Of a stretch of DNA of 10,208 nucleotides, positions 5,634 through 10,208 are shown piece by piece. Source of the DNA: Prevotellaceae bacterium (GTDB lineage Bacteria > Bacteroidota > Bacteroidia > Bacteroidales > UBA932). Each line of letters begins with the position of its first letter. The stretch's first letter is position 1. Location: contig JAITSM010000219.1 in NCBI GenBank assembly GCA_031287815.1, forward strand, positions 1 to 10,208, given 5' to 3'. A program made the translations under genes and the position numbers. Under the pieces are notes generated by a model. That model searched no databases. It was given only the letters and a program-made list of their open reading frames with translations, and had not been told where the DNA came from.

Positions 5634-6663
5634 ATACGGCCGTGTAAAGATTGCCAAATCTATCAAAGGTAAGCCCTAAAATTTTCCGTATTTCCACACC
5701 GGTAGTATAGCCGCCCGACGGGTCAATGGTATGCGTACTTGAAATTATATGCCATTTACCGGAAAATTTCCCTACACCGGTTAACTCAATGTTTATACCG
5801 GCAACCAGTTTAGTATTACCCGGAACGGTAAGCGATCCGCTGTATTTTTCCCTTTTTTTATCGTTTAACTTTGCTTTACCTATGGCGAGGGCCTGCTGTT
5901 CGTTTTCTACATCTTCTTCCAATACTAAAATATCACCCTCGCCCTCCTTCCCGGACATAATTTTCCACTCTGTGTTTTTGTTTTTTTTGCCGTCGCGCCT
6001 ATTCACTACAACCCCGTTATATATTTCGGATGTTTTGTCGCGAAAACGCGCATTGCTCATTACCGATCTGGGAATGGTTAAAATGGCCTTTCTGCTTTCA
6101 AGTTGCGCCTTATCTGTAAAATATAAAGTATCCCAATGTAAGGAAAGTGCATAACCATAATCTTTGGCTAAGTTCGATAAGAAAGAAAGGTCGGTTTGTC
6201 GTTCTTGCGTCTTGCGATCAATCGCTATCTTTTCTAATGCGCCCTGTTCGCCAACTATACGAAATTTATGCTTGTCGGCAAAGTATTTCGCTATACTCCA
6301 TAATGTTTGCTCCTCAAATGCTTTACTTTCCTTTGTCCGCAGACTTTTTTTAATAGAGGCAGCCAGCGCTTTGACCGTTAAGGTATCGGGGGAAAGCTCC
6401 AATTCAATTTCATCAATTTCAAACACCCCACAATCGAGAAAACGGCCGGGCCGCCCAATTTTAACCTGCAAGCTGTCACCCTGCGACGGATACCACGCCG
6501 ATTGCCATTTGCCAAGAGTATCCTCAAATGACAATGAAATGTCATCGCTCTCATATTCTAACCTGTCGGTGTAGTTTATTCCGGAAAGATAGCGGCTCAC
6601 ATCGCCGGTAACGTTCTTCCCGTCAATGATAATTTCCACAACATTTTTTCCTACTGCTTCCAT
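5632..6663 (-). CDS. D: Tail hub protein gpD (phage late control D family)
   Basis: The 343-residue protein fits the gpD/gp27 hub family, which forms the ring that joins the tail tube to the gpV spike. The N-terminal part has the alternating strand pattern of the hub barrels (VEIIIDGKNVTGDVSRYLSG, then YTDRLEYESDDISLSFED, to about residue 50, and GRFLDCGVFEIDEIELE, 73-89). The middle has the family's RQTDLSFLSNLAKDYGYAL (154-172) after a LWSIAKYFADKH helix (121-132). The C-terminal barrel includes GSLTVPGN and GKWHIISSTHTIDPSGGYTTGVEI. The length is near P2 gpD (387 residues). It overlaps the gpX gene by 13 bases. Its stop lies in a TA-associated repeat. The late-control name is historical: regulation is not expected from a structural hub. 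Confidence 0.93.
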   Translation of the reverse strand: MEAVGKNVVEIIIDGKNVTGDVSRYLSGINYTDRLEYESDDISLSFEDTLGKWQSAWYPSQGDSLQVKIGRPGRFLDCGVFEIDEIELELSPDTLTVKALAASIKKSLRTKESKAFEEQTLWSIAKYFADKHKFRIVGEQGALEKIAIDRKTQERQTDLSFLSNLAKDYGYALSLHWDTLYFTDKAQLESRKAILTIPRSVMSNARFRDKTSEIYNGVVVNRRDGKKNKNTEWKIMSGKEGEGDILVLEEDVENEQQALAIGKAKLNDKKREKYSGSLTVPGNTKLVAGINIELTGVGKFSGKWHIISSTHTIDPSGGYTTGVEIRKILGLTFDRFGNLYTAV

Positions 6664-6866
6664 GGCGGCAAGTCGGTTTTATCGTCAATTATACTGTCGT
6701 CAACTATCGGGATAACGAGCACGGTGCCGAGCGGATAAACCGCCGTAATCGGTACGTCGGGATTAGCATCTAAAATAATACTTATACCATAGTTGCCGCC
6801 ATAGAACCTGGCGGCCAATGTGTCAATACGGTCACCCTCAACCGTAGTATAATTAAAACTTTTCAT
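6651..6866 (-). CDS. X: Tail protein gpX (LysM-like)
   Basis: The 71-residue product matches the phage tail protein X family: FNYTTVEGDRIDTLAARFYGG at the N-terminus, ISIILDANPDV, then YPLGTVLVIPIVDD. This is the LysM-like pattern of a repeated-use entry strand, two helices and a closing Pro-containing strand. In contractile tails such small LysM proteins sit at the hub and help join gpD to the tube. The gene is coupled on both sides: its ATG overlaps the upstream TGA (ATGA, 6866-6863) and its TAG lies 13 bases inside gpD. The length is typical of the family. Confidence 0.93.
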   Translation of the reverse strand: MKSFNYTTVEGDRIDTLAARFYGGNYGISIILDANPDVPITAVYPLGTVLVIPIVDDSIIDDKTDLPPWKQ

Positions 6867-7048
6867 CTTTTTTCCTTTATCGGCGGGAAAGCATAGCTGC
6901 CTAAAAACAGGGCTATCTCTGCCGGGGTGATTATTACTTTTTTATTGTTTTCATCGGTGCAACATATTGTATCTGTCCCTTGCTCATCATCCGGAACTCC
7001 TATGCGTTTAATATATAAGCTCCGGCCGTTTGTCGTTACAATCTTCAT
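6863..7048 (-). CDS. Small unknown tail-operon protein (61 aa)
   Basis: I place the start at ATG 7048, four bases after the gpU stop, because the longer frame to 7087 begins with TTG and would overlap gpU by 35 bases. The product begins MKIVTTNGRSLYIKRIGV, has a polar middle with a Cys pair (DTICCTDENN), and ends ITPAEIALFLGSYAFPPIKEKR. The last part could be an amphipathic helix. There is no signal peptide or membrane segment. Its place between gpU and gpX suggests a tail terminator or hub accessory, but I do not recognise the family. The gene is coupled to gpX by an ATGA overlap, which supports real expression. Confidence 0.7.
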   Translation of the reverse strand: MKIVTTNGRSLYIKRIGVPDDEQGTDTICCTDENNKKVIITPAEIALFLGSYAFPPIKEKR

Positions 7049-7052
7049 CTGC

Positions 7053-7967
7053 TTATTTGCCACCCTCCCTTGTGGCTGAGAATGCAACCACTTGCGCAGA
7101 TGCAGCTTTCACCTTGTCGCTGCTCTCCGACAGCGCCGCAACGTTCGATTGTAATACGGACATGTCGGCCAAATTGTCTATTTTTGACAAGTCTTCTGCA
7201 TATTTTATCGCCCCATTCAGCGAGGTTGGCAGGTTTTTAGCCCGTTCAATAATTTTTTTGGCGTTTTCTACTTTTGTTTTAACGTTCGTGTACAGTTCTT
7301 TTGCACGGTCGGCCAATTGCCGCGCTTCGCGGACGGCTCGTTTTACATTGTTGATATTTTTTTTGGCATTGGCCGCTACTTTTTTGATTTTGTCCACCAC
7401 TTCTTTTCCCTTAAGGAGGAGTAAAGCCATCTCTATAGATGGGCTTTCTACCGGCGGCAGCGGCGGCTCGGCAACAGGATCGGCACTCTCCATCGCCTCT
7501 CCGGCCGGCTCGTTAAATTGTTCGGGCATAGCGCTCGGCGCAGCAACGGTAGCGGTAGTGGTAGCGGTCTTTTTGCCCGCTTTTGGCTTTTTACTGTACG
7601 CGTGTTCCATCAATTTGAGCGAAACCGACGCCATCTCCAACAGTCCGGTAGATGAAAAATGTTCATTGGTTACGTCAATGCCGGTAATGACAAAATTGCC
7701 GATTACCTCACCCTCACCGGTAATGAATGGCAAAATCAATGCCCGTTTCATGGATTTTTTCAGGGCCGCAATTTCAGCGGCCGGGTCGCAAAATTCCACA
7801 GAATAGCGCAAAGAAAGATTTATTTCCGCTAAATCCTCGCCGGTGTGCTGAATAACGTCTTTGCCATTAACTAATGGTATTTTTCCATACCGGGCGGCAT
7901 TGCTTTCGTCCCACGAATGGGGGGATTTTATCCCCTGAAATATATGGTTTCCGAGTTGTGCAAACAT
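7053..7967 (-). CDS. U: Tail terminator-like protein gpU with long helical C-terminal extension
   Basis: Residues 1-124 fit the P2 gpU family: MFAQLGNHIFQGIKSPHSWD, RYGKIPLVNGKDVIQHTGED, INLSLRYSVEF, then ALKKSMKRALILPFITGEGEVIGNFVITGIDV and MASVSLKLMEHA. gpU-type proteins act at the end of the tail tube. P2 gpU has about 160 residues and this protein has 304. The extra part is a Lys-, Thr-, Ala- and Pro-rich linker (125-177, with PPLPPVESP) and a basic, Ala-rich helical region (about 180-300) that looks like a coiled coil. I see no frameshift, so the fusion looks genuine. The extension may contact the adjacent tape measure or the hub. It starts three bases after the tape-measure stop. Confidence 0.82.
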   Translation of the reverse strand: MFAQLGNHIFQGIKSPHSWDESNAARYGKIPLVNGKDVIQHTGEDLAEINLSLRYSVEFCDPAAEIAALKKSMKRALILPFITGEGEVIGNFVITGIDVTNEHFSSTGLLEMASVSLKLMEHAYSKKPKAGKKTATTTATVAAPSAMPEQFNEPAGEAMESADPVAEPPLPPVESPSIEMALLLLKGKEVVDKIKKVAANAKKNINNVKRAVREARQLADRAKELYTNVKTKVENAKKIIERAKNLPTSLNGAIKYAEDLSKIDNLADMSVLQSNVAALSESSDKVKAASAQVVAFSATREGGK

Positions 7968-7970
7968 AAT

Positions 7971-9986
7971 TTAACTATATGATAATCGGGTTTTATTTTC
8001 AGAAAATCTTTGCATGATATTTACAATCTCCATGTAATGCGCCCGCAGTAATTGGGCGAAATCCTGTTTTGTGCCTTCGCTCACCCCTGCGCCGATGCTA
8101 ATGGTTGGGGAATAGTTGAACGAGCCGGCCATCCCGAAGCCGCCGCCGGCTCCTCCAACCGGCACGGTTTGCGCCTGTAGCCCTTGCTCGTATCCGGTAA
8201 GCGCCTGTTCAGCCAGCCCGCCGGTAGCATTTCCTACAGCATCTTCGCCCTTGTCGACGCCCACCACAAGCCCCTGTGTGATGTTTAGGCCAAATTTGGC
8301 AAACATCGTAGACGGTGAATGGATGCCAAGCAGGTTGGCGAAAAATTTACCTATTTTATTAACAACCAAGTTCTTTATAATATTCCACAATCCACTCAGT
8401 GCACCGGTGATACCGTTGATAAGCCCCTGAATGATATTACGCCCAAACTGTGCAAATTTTTCGGGAAGGCTTAGAAACCAATTCCATGCTGCTGAAAATG
8501 CATTTTTAATGCCTTCCCAAATATTCTCGAAAAACGCCACAATATCATCCCAATATGCCACCAGTAATACCACCACTGCAATTACTGCCAAAATAGCGGC
8601 AATTATCCACACAACAGGGCATGCATACAGCGCGGCGTTAAACAGCCATTGCGCGGCGGTGGAAATACCCTGCCACACGGCTAAGGCAACCAATGCTATT
8701 TTTGAGGCGATTATTCCGCCGGAAAAGAAATTAACCACCGCCCGGCCCGCCGTTACCGCACCGTTCCACAACCACTGCGCGGCGGCGGAAACACCGTGCC
8801 ACACGGCTAAGGCGCCCAACTTTATCCCGGCAAGGATTATTCCACTGGTGAAGAAATTAACCACCGCCCGGCCCGCCGTTACCGCACCGTTCCACAACCA
8901 CTGCGCGGCGGCGGCAATTTTTGCCCATATACTTAATAAGCTATAATAAACCTTCATCCAAAATAACCTGCTGCGCAATGTTTCAGTTAAAAATTGCGAT
9001 ATCTTAAGTACACGGTTTAAATATAATATTCCATTCCATACACCACGCACAGCGATTGTGGCAAATCTCCAAGCTTTTACTACTCTATTAAATGTGAGCA
9101 CTATTGCACCAAAAGTTACCGACAGCGCACCAAGAACAAACATTAACGCCCCAATGCCCGCTACTATTCCGGCAATAATTTTTGTGGCGAGGGGACATTT
9201 TTGCGTTATCCATGATGCCAATTCTACCATCCAAGTAAATGCTTTTGCGAGCGCCGTCAACATGGGCGCCATAGCGCTGCCTATACTGACTTTCAAACTT
9301 AATATCGCACTGCCAATCTCTCTCAAAGCTTCTGTAAATTTTAGAGATGCCTCTGTATTTTTGTCGTTTGCCAACCCCAAATCTTCAGCTTTTTTCCCCA
9401 TTTTTTCCAAACCTTCGGAACCGGTATTAAGCATTTTTATAAAATCAGTGCCGCCTTCGCCAAATATGTCTTTTGCCGCAAGGCTTTTGGCAGCGTTATT
9501 CCCGGTTTTGGCAAACACATCGGCCACATCTGCCAGGATATCCTGCTGGTCGCGCATTTTACCATTGGCGTCTTTGAGTTGGATACCCATATCTTTAAAA
9601 AAGGATGTTCCAGTGCCGGCCGCCGCCTTTTTTATGGCATCATTGAATTTAGACATCCCCGATGTTAATTTTTCCTGTGATATCCCCGCCATGTCAGCAG
9701 CGTAAGCTAATTTTTGCCACTCGGCGGTCTGCATGCCTACCTTTGTGGCATTAGTCACAGAGGTATCGGCATAATCTCCGGCGGCTTTGGCAATATTCAA
9801 CATCCCGCCGGCAATTTGGTTTCCCATTGTCATAAAAAACCCGCCCATACGGGCAGCACTGGCGCCTACTTCTGTCATTCTTTTCTGAAATCCTGTCAAA
9901 TTCTTACCGGCTATTTCGAACGTTTTGCTCATGTGGTCAGTAGCTTGCAAAAGAAAGGCTAATTTTATCGCTTTATCTTGTGTCAT
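7971..9986 (-). CDS. Tail tape measure protein (671 aa)
   Basis: The first 260 residues match the TP901-type tape-measure core: MTQDKAIKLAFLLQATDHMS, a long helical region, ADTSVTNATKVGMQTAEWQKLAYAADMAGIS (about 73-103), and the NAAKSLAAKDIFGEGGTDFIKML stretch (about 163-186). Hydrophobic helices follow (about 268-300 and 465-490), then a Trp-rich repeat region and the typical HSPSTMFAKFGLNITQGLVVG near the C-terminus (about 570-590). The protein fills the tail tube and its helix length sets the tail length, about 100 nm at 1.5 angstrom per residue. The ATG is 9986. The gene starts the minus-strand run in this window, and the sequence just upstream is taken up by a gene pointing the other way. 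Confidence 0.95.
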   Translation of the reverse strand: MTQDKAIKLAFLLQATDHMSKTFEIAGKNLTGFQKRMTEVGASAARMGGFFMTMGNQIAGGMLNIAKAAGDYADTSVTNATKVGMQTAEWQKLAYAADMAGISQEKLTSGMSKFNDAIKKAAAGTGTSFFKDMGIQLKDANGKMRDQQDILADVADVFAKTGNNAAKSLAAKDIFGEGGTDFIKMLNTGSEGLEKMGKKAEDLGLANDKNTEASLKFTEALREIGSAILSLKVSIGSAMAPMLTALAKAFTWMVELASWITQKCPLATKIIAGIVAGIGALMFVLGALSVTFGAIVLTFNRVVKAWRFATIAVRGVWNGILYLNRVLKISQFLTETLRSRLFWMKVYYSLLSIWAKIAAAAQWLWNGAVTAGRAVVNFFTSGIILAGIKLGALAVWHGVSAAAQWLWNGAVTAGRAVVNFFSGGIIASKIALVALAVWQGISTAAQWLFNAALYACPVVWIIAAILAVIAVVVLLVAYWDDIVAFFENIWEGIKNAFSAAWNWFLSLPEKFAQFGRNIIQGLINGITGALSGLWNIIKNLVVNKIGKFFANLLGIHSPSTMFAKFGLNITQGLVVGVDKGEDAVGNATGGLAEQALTGYEQGLQAQTVPVGGAGGGFGMAGSFNYSPTISIGAGVSEGTKQDFAQLLRAHYMEIVNIMQRFSENKTRLSYS
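8640..8930 (-). repeat. 42-residue (126-bp) tandem repeats inside the tape measure gene
   Basis: About 2.3 copies of a 126-bp unit encode AQWLWNGAVTAGRAVVNFF followed by a variable hydrophobic stretch and a (L)AVW(H/Q)G(V/I)S spacer. Bases 8725-8788 and 8851-8914 are identical over 64 positions. A third, diverged copy begins near 8640 on the far side (AQWLFNAAL). The phase is a multiple of three, so copy number changes would lengthen or shorten the protein without a frameshift. Confidence 0.9.
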
Positions 9987-10011
9987 AGTGCATATTTTTT
10001 TAATATTTACA

Positions 10012-10043
10012 TTTGGATTATTCGATTTTTTTTATTATATTTG
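10012..10043 (+). promoter_or_regulatory. Bacteroidetes-type promoter of the right-edge gene
   Basis: TTTG at 10012-10015 and TATATTTG at 10036-10043, 20 bases apart, match the TTTG / TAnnTTTG consensus. The predicted start of transcription is near 10050, about 26 bases before the ATG at 10076. I see no good minus-strand promoter in 9987-10075 for the tape measure, so that gene probably depends on transcription from further right. Confidence 0.78.
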
Positions 10044-10075
10044 CAATAAGTTAAACCTTTTAAAACTGTAACACT

Positions 10076-10208
10076 ATGTTTACCCTCTGCAGCGAACCAG
10101 TTGACCCAACTCCATTGACACCTGAGGAGTTGAAATCGGCGAGAGAAGTTGACAATTGGATGGGCGGCTTTATGTTTATTACTACGATAGTATTCATTGC
10201 TGTTGTAG
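10076..10208 (+). CDS. Small predicted membrane protein, 3' end outside the window
   Basis: A frame opens at ATG 10076 and stays open for 44 codons to the window edge. The product begins MFTLCSEPVDPTPLTPEELK and continues SAREVDNWMGG, then FMFITTIVFIAVV, which looks like the start of a transmembrane segment from about residue 31. The polar, Pro- and Glu-rich N-terminus lacks a signal peptide, so an N-in single-pass topology is likely. It is transcribed away from the tape measure and has its own promoter, which suggests a lysogenically expressed accessory gene rather than a tail component. Too little is visible to name a family. Confidence 0.6.
   Translation, partial: MFTLCSEPVDPTPLTPEELKSAREVDNWMGGFMFITTIVFIAVV

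Larger units (their letters stand above)
5069..5636. repeat. 19-bp direct repeats bracketing the TA cassette
   Basis: ATGGAAAGAACTTTCTATA occurs at 5069-5087 and again, identically, at 5618-5636, in the same orientation and 549 bases apart. The two copies enclose the TA promoter and both TA genes. The right copy includes the TAG stop of gpD. Recombination between the copies would remove the cassette, keep one palindrome and leave gpD intact. No transposase or target-site hallmark is present, so whether the repeats mark an insertion or simply duplicated operators is open. Confidence 0.7.

Noticed and set aside
5610..5645. A terminator between the convergent toxin and gpD genes
   Set aside because: The GGAAAGAACTTTCT palindrome has only a 2-base centre and cannot form a stable hairpin, ACGGCCGT is a loopless palindrome, and no U-tract follows on either strand.
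5655..5662. A minus-strand TAGATTTG box resembling a -7 promoter element
   Set aside because: It lies inside gpD and no TTTG element is present about 20 bases upstream on that strand.
671..6663. Element-wide recoding of TAG as an amino acid
   Set aside because: gpX, gpD and the 66-residue gene all end normally at TAG at expected lengths or junctions, so recoding is not needed anywhere except possibly at 1131-1133.
7030..7806. A 258-codon open frame on the plus strand
   Set aside because: It lies wholly opposite gpU and part of the small gene, has a Ser/Ala/Phe-rich composition typical of an antisense shadow, and has no promoter or leader. gpU is a recognisable family.
9058..9705. A 215-codon open frame on the plus strand
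   Set aside because: It is antisense to the well-recognised tape-measure core, with no promoter and a Pro/Ala/Ser composition of a shadow frame.

Overview
The window reads as the tail and baseplate part of a contractile-tailed (P2/Mu-like) prophage, or possibly a phage-derived tail particle, in a Bacteroidetes host. Three things point to Bacteroidetes. Both rightward promoters fit the TTTG / TAnnTTTG consensus of that phylum. Leaders upstream of the starts are mostly A/T-rich, without clear Shine-Dalgarno sequences. Several distal proteins carry BACON-like (Bacteroidetes-associated Ig-fold) domains. No integrase, capsid, sheath, tube, lysis or RNA gene is present, so an intact prophage cannot be told from a tailocin here.

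Almost everything is on the minus strand and is read from right to left as one tightly packed operon: tape measure (9986-7971), gpU-like terminator with a long extra C-terminus (7967-7053), a small unknown gene (7048-6863), gpX (6866-6651), hub gpD (6663-5632), spike gpV (4984-4481), a small unknown gene (4468-4238), gp25/gpW (4241-3894), gpJ (3887-2775), gpI with added BACON-like domains (2782-1748), two further BACON-like genes (1727-1131 and 1130-891), a 66-residue protein (871-671), and a larger distal protein that runs off the left edge (668-1). The products should build a tail core, then a hub and spike, then wedges, then peripheral surface proteins.

Two rightward units interrupt this plan. 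The first is a two-gene RelE-type toxin-antitoxin cassette (5146-5608) between gpD and gpV, with its own promoter. A 14-bp palindrome, GGAAAGAACTTTC(C/T), occurs twice before the promoter and a third time over the gpD stop codon, and a 19-bp direct repeat brackets the cassette. The second is a small predicted membrane protein that starts at 10076 behind a good promoter and leaves the window on the right.

The most unusual structure is at the left. Two successive gene junctions each cut a BACON-like domain at the same point, just after SNTNW(L/T)(I/V)E. At one of them the genes are joined in frame as TAG-ATG, so either readthrough or stop-start reinitiation would place the two halves of one domain side by side.
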